64,000 nucleotides of DNA from Salipiger pallidus (GTDB lineage Bacteria > Pseudomonadota > Alphaproteobacteria > Rhodobacterales > Rhodobacteraceae). How positions within the stretch are numbered: the stretch's first letter is position 1; each line of letters starts with the position of its first letter. The notes under the pieces are model-generated. The model searched no databases. It worked only from the letters and a program-made list of their open reading frames with translations, and was not told where the DNA came from. Location of the stretch: the NCBI RefSeq assembly GCF_014643635.1, contig NZ_BMJV01000004.1, positions 372,001-436,000 on the forward strand. Reading direction: 5' to 3'. Made by a program: the position numbers and the translations under genes. Below are positions 19,333-28,574 of the stretch, one piece after another.

Positions 19333-19402
19333 ATGGGGGCTCTGCCCCCTGCCGCCTTCGGCGTCATTCCCCCGGCGTATTTTCCAAGAGAAGAAGGCCG
19401 GG
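19333..19402 (+). repeat. Dispersed intergenic hairpin element, copy B
   Basis: GGGGGC-TCT-GCCCCC is followed by CCCCCGGCGTATTTTCC and AAGAGAAGAAGG. Lying just after mrcA, the hairpin could also end its transcript, although it lacks a T run. Confidence 0.65.
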
Positions 19403-19470
19403 GCAGGGCTTGGCGGTTCTTTGCCGGCCCGATGTTTTTGGTCGTGACGCCGATTTCGGGCTCTGCTAGG

Positions 19471-19479
19471 TTATCCACA
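19471..19479 (+). promoter_or_regulatory. Exact DnaA box upstream of ftsZ
   Basis: TTATCCACA matches the strong DnaA-box consensus at all nine positions, 298 bases before the ftsZ start. DnaA activates ftsZ in Caulobacter, so a link between replication initiation and division is plausible. It is a single box, so this is not an origin. Confidence 0.5.
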
Positions 19480-19776
19480 GAACCGTGCACAAGACGCGGG
19501 CTCGGGATGTCGGGCAGACCTCCCCTTCAGATCGCCACAAGGCCCTTTCAGCACGTGTTCGTCACGTGGGCAGCTCAAGTGCGTTGCGTCTCCTTGTGGT
19601 TGAACCTCAAAATATGGTGAGCCCGGCAAAATAGCGCGCGAAAGTCCGCTTTCACCCCTAGATTTCGCGGTAAATTTGCGTTTTTCGCGTGACCGAACCT
19701 TGATATGCGGGTAATAATCGCAGTTAAAGGCGCAGGACAGGCGTGTAACAAAGTCATCAAGACAGGCGGAAACCAC
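19480..19776. other. Upstream region of ftsZ, no gene seen
   Basis: These 297 bases are AT-richer than the coding surroundings and must contain the ftsZ promoter or promoters. I could not pick a clear -35/-10 pair and saw no perfect CtrA site (TTAA-N7-TTAA). Confidence 0.4.
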
Positions 19777-21453
19777 ATGACACTCAACCTCTCGATGCCC
19801 GGTCAGGAAGAGCTGAAGCCGCGCATCACCGTATTCGGCGTCGGCGGTGCTGGCGGCAACGCGGTCAACAACATGATCACCAAGCAGCTGGAAGGCGTCG
19901 ATTTCGTTGTTGCGAACACCGACGCGCAGGCGCTGCAGCAGTCCATGTCGCAGAGCAAGGTGCAGCTGGGTGTCAAGGTGACCGAGGGTCTCGGGGCCGG
20001 TGCGCGGGCCTCTGTCGGCGCTGCTGCCGCCGAGGAGAGCATCGAGCAGATCGTCGACCACCTGGCCGGCGCGCACATGTGCTTCATCACCGCTGGCATG
20101 GGCGGCGGCACCGGCACTGGCGCCGCGCCGATCATCGCGCAGGCCGCGCGCGAGCTGGGCGTGCTGACCGTGGGCGTGGTCACCAAGCCGTTCCAGTTCG
20201 AGGGTGCCAAGCGGATGCGCCAGGCCGAGGAGGGTGTCGAGACCCTTCAGAAGGTCGTGGACACGCTGATCATCATTCCGAACCAGAACCTGTTCCGCCT
20301 CGCCAACGAGAAGACGACCTTCACCGAGGCGTTCTCGCTGGCCGATGACGTGCTCTACCAGGGCGTCAAGGGCGTTACCGACCTGATGGTGCGTCCGGGC
20401 CTCATCAACCTCGACTTCGCGGACGTGCGCGCCGTCATGGATGAGATGGGCAAGGCAATGATGGGTACTGGTGAAGCCGATGGCGAAGAACGCGCCATCC
20501 AGGCGGCCGAGAAGGCCATCGCCAACCCGCTGCTCGACGAGATCAGCCTCAAGGGTGCGCGCGGCGTGCTCATCAACATCACCGGTGGTCATGACCTCAC
20601 GCTCTTCGAGCTGGACGAGGCGGCCAACCGCATCCGCGAGGAAGTGGATGCCGACGCCAATATCATCGTGGGCTCGACCCTCGACGACAGCATGGCCGGT
20701 ATGATGCGTGTCTCGGTCGTTGCCACTGGCATCGATGCCTCGGCCGCGCAGCAGGAAGTTCCCGTGCCGCGCCGCAAGCTGGCTGAGCCGCTGCGCCAGA
20801 CTGCAGAGGAAGAGCCCGTTGCGGCCGCTCCGCAGCCTGCCGCTCCGGCACCGCGTCCGGCGCCCGCGCCGCAGGCCGCCCCCGTGCGTCAGCCCGCCGC
20901 GGCCCGTCAGCCCGAGCCGGTCTACGAAGAGGACGAGCCGTCGCTCTTCGAGAGCCACGGTGACAGCCATGCGCAACCGGTGTTCCGTGGCGAGGCGCCT
21001 GCCTCCTCCGCAGACGACGATCTGCCGCCCCCCGCCTACCGTCCACAGGTTGCGCAGTTCCAGCCGCAGCCCGACGCGCTCGATGCACAGCCCGAGGCCT
21101 TCGTTGCGCCGCGCGCGCCGCAGCCCGGTCAGCCGTCGCCCGAAACCATGGCCCGCATGCAAGCCGCCGCCGCGCGCAGCCGTCCGGCTCCCGGTGCCGC
21201 ACCGCGCCAGCCGCAGCAGCCCCAGGCCGCTGCACAGCGTCCCACCCCGGAAGCGGACAAGCCGCGCTTTGGCATCAACTCGCTGATCAACCGGATGACC
21301 GGTCATGGCCAGGAGGCTGCGGCCCCCGCGCCGCAGCGGCGCCAGCAGCCTCCCGTCCAGTCGCACCAGCCGATGCCAGTGGTGGATGAGGACGAGCAGC
21401 AAGATCAGGACCGGATCGAGATCCCGGCCTTCCTGCGGCGCCAGGCAAACTGA
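19777..21453 (+). CDS. ftsZ: Cell division protein FtsZ
   Basis: FtsZ is the tubulin-like GTPase that forms the division ring. The protein has 558 residues from the ATG at 19777 (AGGCGG upstream). The nucleotide-binding [13 protein letters not shown] opens the core, the tubulin signature GGGTGTG is at 109-115, and the T7 loop NLDFADV starts at 211. After the conserved core, about residue 330, comes a long linker of roughly 215 residues rich in Ala, Pro and Gln, as is typical of Rhodobacteraceae FtsZ. It ends in the conserved peptide IPAFLRRQ, which binds FtsA and other partners. No ftsA or ftsQ precedes it: the gene follows mrcA and a non-coding gap. A strong terminator lies 37 bases after the stop. 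Confidence 0.97.
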   Translation: MTLNLSMPGQEELKPRITVFGVGGAGGNAVNNMITKQLEGVDFVVANTDAQALQQSMSQSKVQLGVKVTEGLGAGARASVGAAAAEESIEQIVDHLAGAHMCFITAGMGGGTGTGAAPIIAQAARELGVLTVGVVTKPFQFEGAKRMRQAEEGVETLQKVVDTLIIIPNQNLFRLANEKTTFTEAFSLADDVLYQGVKGVTDLMVRPGLINLDFADVRAVMDEMGKAMMGTGEADGEERAIQAAEKAIANPLLDEISLKGARGVLINITGGHDLTLFELDEAANRIREEVDADANIIVGSTLDDSMAGMMRVSVVATGIDASAAQQEVPVPRRKLAEPLRQTAEEEPVAAAPQPAAPAPRPAPAPQAAPVRQPAAARQPEPVYEEDEPSLFESHGDSHAQPVFRGEAPASSADDDLPPPAYRPQVAQFQPQPDALDAQPEAFVAPRAPQPGQPSPETMARMQAAAARSRPAPGAAPRQPQQPQAAAQRPTPEADKPRFGINSLINRMTGHGQEAAAPAPQRRQQPPVQSHQPMPVVDEDEQQDQDRIEIPAFLRRQAN

Positions 21454-21489
21454 TTTCCCTGACGGGATCTGTCACGACAGCGTCAAGAG

Positions 21490-21515
21490 CGCCCCCTCAA
21501 TGAGGGGGCGTTTTT
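21490..21515 (+). terminator. Intrinsic terminator after ftsZ
   Basis: CGCCCCCT and AGGGGGCG pair around a five-base loop, followed by TTTTT. ftsZ and lpxC are therefore probably separate transcription units, at least partly. Confidence 0.88.
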
Positions 21516-21686
21516 CGTTTATGAACAATAGGTTGCCCGGAGCGTTTCCAAGAGTGGCGGTGGCCTGCCCATCGCGGCGGGGCCATGTTTCATACCGTTG
21601 CAATACTTGATTTGAGATGACGGGGCGGCGTTTGTATCTCAATGATCGAAGGTGTGTCAGTGGGGACGCGCCTTTGAGACCCAGAG

Positions 21687-22625
21687 GTGAGCATCGTGCA
21701 GACGACACTCAGAACCGCAGCAACATTCCAGGGCGTAGGCCTGCATTCGGGCAAGCCTGCCCGTCTGACCATCCGTCCTGCCGGTGCCGATCATGGCATC
21801 TGGTTCAAGCGGACTGACATCCTGCTGGGCGACACGATGGTTCCTGCGCATTTCAACTCGGTCGAGCTATCGCCGCTCTGCACCCGTATCGTGAACCGGG
21901 CCGGCGTATCCGTTTCGACCATCGAACACGTGATGGCCGCGCTGGCTGGCACCGGTGTCCACAACGCCCTGATCGAGATCGACGGCCCTGAGGTTCCCAT
22001 CCTTGACGGATCTTCCGCCCCCTTTGTGCGCGGCATCCTGGCTCGCGGGGTGCGTGCACTGCACCGTCCGGTGCGCGCCATCGAGGTGCTGAGCCCGGTG
22101 TCCGTCTACACTGCCAAGGGCTGGGCCCGCCTGTCGCCCGCCAAGCCGGGGCAGGGCATGACCATGGACTTCCATATCGACTTTGCTGATGCCGCGATCG
22201 GCACGCAGGACAAGCAGCTGGATCTCGCCAACGGCGCCTTCGTGCGCGAGCTGTGCGACAGCCGTACCTTCTGCCGCCAGGCCGACGTCGAGACCATGCA
22301 GGCCAACGGCCTTGCGCTCGGTGGCACCTACGAGAACGCTGTGGTCGTCGACGGTGACAAAGTCCTCTCGCCGGGCGGTCTGCGCCACGGTGACGAGGCG
22401 GTGCGCCACAAGATGCTCGATGCGCTTGGCGATCTCTATACCGCTGGCATGCCAATCCTTGGTCATTACGAAGGTCACAAGGCCGGCCACGCGATCACCA
22501 ACATGCTGCTGCACGAGCTCTTTGCGAATCCCGACTGCTTCCGCATCGTGGATTGCATCGGAGCACGCGCCGCGCTTCTGCCCGGGGCAGGGGTCGAGGT
22601 CGACGAGATCCCCGCGGTCGCCTGA
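21687..22625 (+). CDS. lpxC: UDP-3-O-acyl-N-acetylglucosamine deacetylase
   Basis: LpxC removes the acetyl group from UDP-3-O-acyl-GlcNAc, the committed step of lipid A synthesis, using a catalytic zinc. The 312-residue protein shows the expected blocks: FQGVGLHSG near the N terminus, the zinc-ligand histidine H81 in STIEHVMAAL, the DGSSAPF motif, and a C-terminal HKMLDALGDL and GHKAGHAITN region with the second zinc histidine, the aspartate and the general-acid histidine. The start is GTG at 21687 (CCCAGAG upstream); a second GTG nine bases later would give MQTTLRTAAT and is an equally good choice. The order ftsZ-lpxC-bamD-recN is conserved in alphaproteobacteria. Confidence 0.96.
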   Translation: MSIVQTTLRTAATFQGVGLHSGKPARLTIRPAGADHGIWFKRTDILLGDTMVPAHFNSVELSPLCTRIVNRAGVSVSTIEHVMAALAGTGVHNALIEIDGPEVPILDGSSAPFVRGILARGVRALHRPVRAIEVLSPVSVYTAKGWARLSPAKPGQGMTMDFHIDFADAAIGTQDKQLDLANGAFVRELCDSRTFCRQADVETMQANGLALGGTYENAVVVDGDKVLSPGGLRHGDEAVRHKMLDALGDLYTAGMPILGHYEGHKAGHAITNMLLHELFANPDCFRIVDCIGARAALLPGAGVEVDEIPAVA

Positions 22626-22739
22626 AGGAAACGTCTGGCGTAAAACGCGGTTAAGGCGTTTTGCCCCGGAAAGTTCTGTGCTACGACCATCGCCGATGGG
22701 CCTATGGTCGGCCCGGAACAAGGAAGAGGATTGTCGGGC

Positions 22740-23594
22740 ATGGCAGGCGGCACAGCGCGTGGTCTTGTGATCGGGGCGGGGCTCGTCGCGATCTTTCTGG
22801 CAGGATGTACCGCGAGGGAGCGCCCCGGCTACGCGCGGGGCAATGTCCCTCTCGAGACCTACAGCGCCCAGCAGATCTTCGAACGCGGCGCGTACGAGCT
22901 GGAACGCAAAGATGGTGAGCAGGCGGCCTACTACTTCGGCGAGGTCGAGCGACTCTATCCCTATTCGGACTGGTCCAAGCCGGCGCTGATCGAGCAGGCC
23001 CGCGCCTATCACCTTGAGAAGGACTACGACAACGCCCGCGCAGCGGCGCAGCGCTATATCGAGTTCTATCCGACCGATGAAAACGCGGCTTATGCGCAGT
23101 ATCTTCTGGCGCTGAGCTATTACGATCAGATTGAACTGGTGGGCCGCGACCAGGGCCTGACCTACGAGGCGCTGGAGGCGCTGCGCGCGGTGATCGAACG
23201 CTATCCCGAAAGCGAATATGCGCGCAGTTCGGTGCTCAAGTTCGACCTCGCCTTCGACCATCTCGCCGCAAAAGAAATGGAGATCGGGCGCTATTACCTG
23301 AAGCGCCAGAACTTCGGCGCGGCGCTCAACCGATTCCGTTCGGTCGTCGAGGATTTCCAGACCACCACCCACACCCCCGAGGCACTGCACCGCCTGGTCG
23401 AGGCTTACCTGTCGCTTGGCCTCACAGATGAGGCGCAGACCGCGGGTGCGATTCTCGGTTACAACTATCAGGGCACCGACTGGTACGAGGACAGCTACAA
23501 GCTGCTCACCGGGCGCGGCCTCGAGATGCGCTCCGTGGGTGACAACTGGCTGTCCGCCGTCTACCGGCAGACCGTCCGTGGCGAATGGCTGTGA
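22740..23594 (+). CDS. bamD: Outer membrane assembly lipoprotein BamD
   Basis: BamD is an essential part of the BAM complex that inserts beta-barrel proteins into the outer membrane. The 284-residue protein has a lipoprotein signal with a lipobox IFLAGC, so the mature cysteine is near residue 22. It is followed by TPR-like repeats: YSAQQIFERGAYELERKD, then AYHLEKDYDNARAAAQRYIEFYPTD, then later copies. I chose the ATG at 22740, which follows AAGGAAGAGG and gives a compact signal peptide. The gene lies between lpxC and recN, the standard order in the class. Confidence 0.93.
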   Translation: MAGGTARGLVIGAGLVAIFLAGCTARERPGYARGNVPLETYSAQQIFERGAYELERKDGEQAAYYFGEVERLYPYSDWSKPALIEQARAYHLEKDYDNARAAAQRYIEFYPTDENAAYAQYLLALSYYDQIELVGRDQGLTYEALEALRAVIERYPESEYARSSVLKFDLAFDHLAAKEMEIGRYYLKRQNFGAALNRFRSVVEDFQTTTHTPEALHRLVEAYLSLGLTDEAQTAGAILGYNYQGTDWYEDSYKLLTGRGLEMRSVGDNWLSAVYRQTVRGEWL

Positions 23595-23639
23595 GGCTGA
23601 TCTGAACGGTTTTCCCTCTCTGAGAAAGTGGCGCATCAC

Positions 23640-25286
23640 ATGCTGAGAGCGCTCGAGATCCGCGACATGCTGATCATCGACCGGCTGGACCTGAGCTTCC
23701 AGCCGGGACTTAACGTGCTGACCGGGGAGACCGGGGCCGGCAAGTCCATCCTTCTCGACAGTCTAGGCTTTGTCCTTGGCTGGCGCGGCCGGGCCGAACT
23801 GGTCCGCGCCGGTGCCAAGCAGGGCGAGGTCATAGCGGTGTTCGAGCTGGCCCCCGGCCATGCCGCCCGCGCGGTGCTAGAAGAAGCGGGGCTGCCTGCC
23901 GGGGACGAGCTGATCCTGCGCCGGGTCAACACCGCCGACGGGCGCAAGACCGGCTGGATCAACGACCGCCGCGCCAGTGGCGAAGTGCTGCGCCGTCTGT
24001 CCGAAACGCTTGTGGAGCTGCACGGTCAGCATGATGACCGGGGGCTTCTGAATCCCTCGGGGCACCGGGTGATCCTCGATGCTTACGCCGGGGTCAACAC
24101 GTCCGGCACCCGCGCCGCATGGGCCGGGCGCCGCGAGGCACGCAAGGCGCTTGCCGCCGCCGAGGCCGCGCTCGAGGCCGTCCGCGCCGAAGAGGATTTC
24201 CTGCGCCATGCGGTGAAGGAGTTGACCGATCTTGCTCCCGAGGCGGGGGAGGAAGAGACGCTTGATACAGAGCGCCGCATGATGCAGGCCGCCGAGCGCA
24301 TCCGCGAGGATATCTCGCGCGCTGCCGACGCGCTTGGCTACGAGGGTGCCGAGGGGGCTATGTCCAACGCCCTGCGCTGGCTCGAAGGCGCATCCGACAA
24401 GGCCGAGGGCCGGCTCGATGGCGCCATCGCCGCGCTGACCCGCGCCATGGCCGAGCTTGACGAGGCCTCGCGCGAGGTCGAGGGGAGCATCTCTTCGTTG
24501 GAATTCGATCCCTACCGCCTCGAGAACACCGAGGAGCGGCTCTTTGCCCTGCGCGGTCTTGCCCGCAAGCACGGCGTTGCCCCGGATGAGCTGGCCGAGT
24601 TGTCGCAGACCCTGTCGGCGCGTCTTGATGCGCTGGATCGGGGGGCCGAGGATATTGCCGACCTCTCTCGCGCCGTGGCCGACGCCGACAAAGCCTATGA
24701 CGCCGCCGCCGATATCCTGACGGAGCAGCGCAAGTCTGCGGCCCACCGGCTCGACGCGGCCATGGCAGCCGAGCTGGCGCCGCTCAAGATGGAGCGGGCG
24801 GTGTTCCGCACCGAGGTTGTCGATGGTGAGCCAGGCCCCGAGGGCATCGACGCTGTGGCCTTCACCGTTGCCACCAATCCGGGCGCGCCCGCAGGTCCGC
24901 TTAACAAGATCGCGTCGGGCGGCGAACTCTCGCGCTTCCTTCTGGCGCTCAAGGTGTGCCTTTCCGAAGAGCGCGATCAGGCCGTCACCATGATCTTCGA
25001 CGAGATCGACCGCGGCGTCGGCGGGGCGACCGCCAACGCGGTGGGCCGCAGGCTCAAGGCACTGGCCGATGGCGGGCAGGTGCTTGTCGTGACGCACTCG
25101 CCGCAGGTGGCGGCGCTTGGGGCGCATCACTGGCGGGTGTCGAAGCGGGTCGAGGACGGCGCGACGCTGTCCACCGTATCTTCCCTTGCCGAGAACGAGC
25201 GCGAAGAGGAACTGGCGCGCATGCTCGCGGGCGACACCGTCACCCCCGAAGCGCGCGCCGCTGCACGCGCGCTGATGGCCGGTTAA
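23640..25286 (+). CDS. recN: DNA repair protein RecN
   Basis: RecN is an SMC-like ATPase that acts in double-strand-break repair. The protein has 548 residues. The Walker A motif GETGAGKS is at residues 29-36. Long coiled-coil arms rich in Ala, Glu and Arg occupy about 155-370. The C-terminal head carries the ABC signature ASGGELSRFLLALK and the Walker B MIFDEIDRGVGG. I prefer the ATG at 23640 because it gives the family N terminus MLRALEIRDMLI; a GTG 12 bases upstream in frame sits closer to GAGAAAG and cannot be excluded. The gene closes the ftsZ-lpxC-bamD-recN block; ligA, often next in relatives, is absent here. Confidence 0.95.
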   Translation: MLRALEIRDMLIIDRLDLSFQPGLNVLTGETGAGKSILLDSLGFVLGWRGRAELVRAGAKQGEVIAVFELAPGHAARAVLEEAGLPAGDELILRRVNTADGRKTGWINDRRASGEVLRRLSETLVELHGQHDDRGLLNPSGHRVILDAYAGVNTSGTRAAWAGRREARKALAAAEAALEAVRAEEDFLRHAVKELTDLAPEAGEEETLDTERRMMQAAERIREDISRAADALGYEGAEGAMSNALRWLEGASDKAEGRLDGAIAALTRAMAELDEASREVEGSISSLEFDPYRLENTEERLFALRGLARKHGVAPDELAELSQTLSARLDALDRGAEDIADLSRAVADADKAYDAAADILTEQRKSAAHRLDAAMAAELAPLKMERAVFRTEVVDGEPGPEGIDAVAFTVATNPGAPAGPLNKIASGGELSRFLLALKVCLSEERDQAVTMIFDEIDRGVGGATANAVGRRLKALADGGQVLVVTHSPQVAALGAHHWRVSKRVEDGATLSTVSSLAENEREEELARMLAGDTVTPEARAAARALMAG

Positions 25287-25501
25287 ACATCATCTGGGCC
25301 TTTGTCTGGTCGCCTTGCCGGATCGCCCCGGCCCCTGATCTCGAATGCCATGCGACAGCGACTCGATCTTATGGATCTTCTGAGTCTTGTCGGAAGGCCA
25401 TGCCACGCAATGCCAACCCATTGCCACTTTCCGTACGGAGGTCCGGTGAGCGGGCGAAGCGGACGCGGGCACTTGACTGGCCATTGTCCGCTTCACGCGC
25501 C

Positions 25502-26254
25502 TTAGAGCTTGTTGATCGAGTTTCCACCATCCGCGATCATTGCGGTCCCAGTCACGAAAGACGCATGATCAGACAGAAGGAAGAGAGCGGCCCGCGCGAT
25601 CTCGGACGGATCGGCCATGCGCTTCAGCGCGTGGAAACCTCGCACGATCTCATGATAACCGGCATCCTCACCGGCCATCGGCGTCATGGTGCCTCCGGGC
25701 AGGAGCGCGTTCACGCGGATGTTCTCGGGCCCATGTTCCGCCGCCAAAACCTGCGTCATGCCGATCAGGCCCGCCTTTGCCGCGGCATAGGCGCCCATGC
25801 CGGGCAGCCCGATCGTGTGCCCGACAAAAGAGGACGTGAAGACAATCGAGCCGCCGCCGCGTTTGCGCATCGCCGGTATCTGGTGCTTTGCCGCATAAAA
25901 TCCGCTGTTGAGGTTCACTGACATCACTCTGTGCCAGTTGCTCTCCTCCATGGAGGGGATAGGCCCAATGTCCCCTGTAGTGCCTGCATTGTTGAAGGCG
26001 CCATCAAGACCACCGAAGCGCTCTTCTGCGCGTTTCACCAGTGCTTCTGCATACCCATTTTCTTCAACGTCTCCGGCGATGAAATCCGCCTCGCCACCGT
26101 CAGCCAGAATTTCGTTGACGGTTTTCTCAAGCAGATCAACGCGGCGCGCACCGAGGACAAGTCTTGCGCCTTCCGCCGCGAAGAGCTTTGCAGCCGAGGC
26201 ACCGATGCCGCTGCTTGCGCCGGTAATGATGATTGTCTTGCCTTCCAGAAGCAT
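25502..26254 (-). CDS. SDR family oxidoreductase
   Basis: This 250-residue classical short-chain dehydrogenase has the cofactor motif TGASSGIG at 11-18, FNNAGT near residue 88 and a catalytic triad S142, Y156 and K160. GARR at the end of strand 2 suggests NADP(H). The C terminus carries the usual FVTGTAMIADGG. The start is the ATG at 26254; frames open further upstream add 39 unlikely residues. The substrate is not predictable. It lies directly beside the low-GC insert, and its own base composition is nearer to normal for the window. Downstream is a 215-base gap up to recN. Confidence 0.88.
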   Translation of the reverse strand: MLLEGKTIIITGASSGIGASAAKLFAAEGARLVLGARRVDLLEKTVNEILADGGEADFIAGDVEENGYAEALVKRAEERFGGLDGAFNNAGTTGDIGPIPSMEESNWHRVMSVNLNSGFYAAKHQIPAMRKRGGGSIVFTSSFVGHTIGLPGMGAYAAAKAGLIGMTQVLAAEHGPENIRVNALLPGGTMTPMAGEDAGYHEIVRGFHALKRMADPSEIARAALFLLSDHASFVTGTAMIADGGNSINKL

Positions 26255-26602
26255 TTCAGTCTCCGTCTGATGATGTGTCGGAAACTGCTTAGGCAATGGT
26301 AGGCTGCTCGATCGACCCAGTTCATGCGCAAATGCCCCTCGTTCGAGTGATGACACCAGCCATTCGCTCATGATGCGCCATTTGGGAGTTCGGGCTCAGA
26401 GCGGTCATGCGGCGTCCACCTCATTTAGGCGAGGCGGTAATCTGGCGAGGACGGCCCTTTGCGGTCACTCGCCAAGTTGGGCTGTGCCGCGGCGCAGCTT
26501 CCCTACACCGGCCATCGGCGGTATTGGGCAGTATGATCTTGCCGACCAAGGGCGGCAGAGCGGACGAAGCCGCCGTGCAGGTTCTGGCGATTAATGTCCG
26601 CT
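26255..26602. other. Gap with a degenerate AATGTCCGCTTT-type remnant
   Basis: No gene is visible. The right end carries GGCAGAGCGGACGAAGC and AATGTCCGCTTTAGGGCGC, a type of sequence I recall as scattered in Rhodobacteraceae intergenic DNA. Weaker relatives sit at about 25484 (CATTGTCCGCTTCACGCG) and 28357 (GAATGACCGCTTGAG). Recognition is by eye only. Confidence 0.3.
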
Positions 26603-27361
26603 TTAGGGCGCAAGGTCCGATTGGTACCACTCGAAGCCAGCAGTTATCATTTCACTAAATCCGCGGGAGTTAAGAGCGGTTTCAGCCATTTTTTCCAAAG
26701 CCATACTCTGGATTTCCTCGTCTCCTAATCGGGCACCAATTCTTGTCAGTGTACTGTAGATGAGAACAGCACGAGCCCCATCCAGTTCTTCAGTTTGCAA
26801 GAGCGCCGTTGCTGTCTCTTGCGCCCAGAATTTTTGTTCTTCGCTTCCCCCGAAGAAAAGCATCTCTTGCGCATGCTGTGCTCTGAGGTAGGCATGTCCT
26901 TCTCTTGAAACTGCATCCCTTGCCGCGTCCAAAAGACCATCAAGAGTTTCGATGGGAATTTCCGGGGTCAGCATATCGTTCCAAGCAAACACGGGCTCAT
27001 CTATGCCATTCATAATCTGAATGGCTGCGTCGATCTCACCCATGCGTGCCCTTAAGTTCGCTATTTCACGTCTGGCCTGTGAATCAAGCACTGAGCTGCC
27101 CCAAACGATGGCACCGCTTACAACACCTACGCCCACGATTGCTTTATCATTCTGGGGAAAAAGGCTCTGTGCCCGCTCAAGCTTATCCTGAACTTCGCCC
27201 TCATCGGCACCCGCTATCATGAGTGCGCGCGCTGCTGCGATGTGTGAAAAGACCGGAAAGGCTGATGGCGCCGTATCGGCTTGGTTGCCCAAATCACGCG
27301 CCAACTCTAGTGCAATTGATTGCAAACCAAGATTTGCAGCGCGTACAACGGCACCTTCCAT
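26603..27361 (-). CDS. Unknown helical protein, probable 3' half of a frameshifted gene
   Basis: I do not recognise this 252-residue product. It is helical and Ala/Leu-rich, with segments resembling TPR or Sel1-like repeats (AAARALMIAGADEGEVQDKLERA; GLLDAARDAVSREGHAYLRAQ). Its ATG lies 55 bases inside the end of the upstream ORF in another frame. The frame is also open upstream of that ATG, reading SSEDPWPDFDKM, and the two products together look like one protein of about 570-600 residues, so a frameshift is likely. Base composition is clearly lower in GC than both flanks, which suggests transfer. Independent translation from the internal ATG is the alternative. Confidence 0.45.
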   Translation of the reverse strand: MEGAVVRAANLGLQSIALELARDLGNQADTAPSAFPVFSHIAAARALMIAGADEGEVQDKLERAQSLFPQNDKAIVGVGVVSGAIVWGSSVLDSQARREIANLRARMGEIDAAIQIMNGIDEPVFAWNDMLTPEIPIETLDGLLDAARDAVSREGHAYLRAQHAQEMLFFGGSEEQKFWAQETATALLQTEELDGARAVLIYSTLTRIGARLGDEEIQSMALEKMAETALNSRGFSEMITAGFEWYQSDLAP

Positions 27362-28260
27362 CTTGTCGAAGTCTGGCCAGGGGTCTTCGGAAGAAACTCG
27401 GTGAAAGCTCTTTTCAGATACTCTGTCGCAAGACTCAGATCTGTTTCAGCCGAAGCTGCAGTCAGAAGAATGTTATGGCCACTTCCACCGGCCTCGCGGT
27501 AGAGTCGCAATGCAGTCTGCGACCCAATGAGCCGGATGAGGTCATGAGACGGATTTATGAGAGGATTTCTTGTTTGTGGCAACGCTTCAAACAGTCGGAT
27601 CACTTCAGTGCGGTTATTCAAGGCAGTTTGTAGTTCAGCGGCATACATAAGGTGGATTGTCTGCGGCCGTTCTGGTTCTTCTTGCGCCATCTTGGCGATC
27701 CGCTCTGCCATATCTGAAACAACATCAAGTATCTGGTCATCAGGCATGATCCTGGGGCCAGATCGAACGCCGTATGGGTTACGGTCAAGTAGATCGAGAG
27801 CACTGATCCATATGACACCAGCGTCAACATCAGGCGTTCTCTCTATGGCAGCGTCCAAGTCGATACCGTTTCGGATTGCGGCTGTTATTCGGTGGCTGGC
27901 CAGTCTGCGATTGACGGTCGCTTCTACGTTTCGCGATGGTTGATCTTTTTCGCTTACGACACGAAACTCCAAAGCGAGAGCATCTTCTATGCGCCCCATC
28001 TGAGCCAGCATTCCAACCTCTCGCATGTATGGTGGCAGGGCGCGGGCATTTAGCGCTAAGTCTACACCCAGATCAGTCAGGCATTGCGATGAACGCTCAC
28101 TTCTGCAAGCCGAGAAATCTGCGTTTTGAGCGCTGATAGCTGGAGACAACGTGAAAGCGACAAAAACAATCGTTAGCGCTGCAAACCCAACGATGAAATA
28201 TCGGCAAATGATACGTAACAACTGCGTTTGCTTCCCAACTCGACGCCATCCATAGTACAC
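27307..28260 (-). CDS. Unknown membrane-anchored or exported protein, probable 5' half of a frameshifted gene
   Basis: The protein is not recognised. From a GTG at 28260 the product begins with a basic stretch and one hydrophobic segment, FIVGFAALTIVFVAFTL, ending SPAISAQ, which looks like a signal peptide or anchor. A periplasmic helical region follows, including paired cysteines (SACRSERSSQCL) and TPR-like stretches (MGRIEDALALEFRVV; RTEVIRLFEALPQ). The start is uncertain: no ATG fits, no ribosome-binding site is clear, and the frame stays open to 28497. The end is probably artificial, because after TEFLPKTP the reading continues sensibly in the frame of the downstream ORF. GC content is low compared with the window, as in its partner. 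Confidence 0.45.
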   Translation of the reverse strand: MYYGWRRVGKQTQLLRIICRYFIVGFAALTIVFVAFTLSPAISAQNADFSACRSERSSQCLTDLGVDLALNARALPPYMREVGMLAQMGRIEDALALEFRVVSEKDQPSRNVEATVNRRLASHRITAAIRNGIDLDAAIERTPDVDAGVIWISALDLLDRNPYGVRSGPRIMPDDQILDVVSDMAERIAKMAQEEPERPQTIHLMYAAELQTALNNRTEVIRLFEALPQTRNPLINPSHDLIRLIGSQTALRLYREAGGSGHNILLTAASAETDLSLATEYLKRAFTEFLPKTPGQTSTRWKVPLYALQILVCNQLH

Positions 28261-28574
28261 GATTACGCAAAATGTATGTTCAGAAAAGCTGACATTCGTG
28301 TACTGCGCCGCATTTGTAGAAGTGGGATCCCTGCCGGGCTCAACTGCAATTTTCACGAATGACCGCTTGAGCCCTTGTCCCGTCTGACGGGCGTAGCGCC
28401 GCGCTCTGGGGGAGCTCTGTGACGCAAAAGTCGGGTTTGATTGGTATCTGTCACCCGAGCGTTGGGCGATCGGGCAAAGGCAGGGCGCTGTTGCCACGGG
28501 GCCGGGTCAGTCCCAGCCAAAAGCAGCGATATGCCACGGTCTGGCTGTGGCTTGGGTTTGCTGACCTGTCAGCG
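28261..28574. other. Right flank of the low-GC insert
   Basis: No separate gene is seen; this region presumably holds the promoter of the low-GC genes. GC rises back to the window norm at about 28380, so one edge of the insert probably lies here. Confidence 0.35.

Noticed and set aside
19471-19479. Replication origin because of the DnaA box
   Set aside because: There is only one exact box, no AT-rich unwinding element beside it, and no origin-type neighbours; a regulatory role for ftsZ is simpler.
19471-21402. Long minus-strand open frame opposite ftsZ (643 codons)
   Set aside because: The plus strand carries FtsZ with all motifs; the antisense frame is open because of high GC and codon bias and gives low-complexity Arg/Gly/His sequence without family resemblance.
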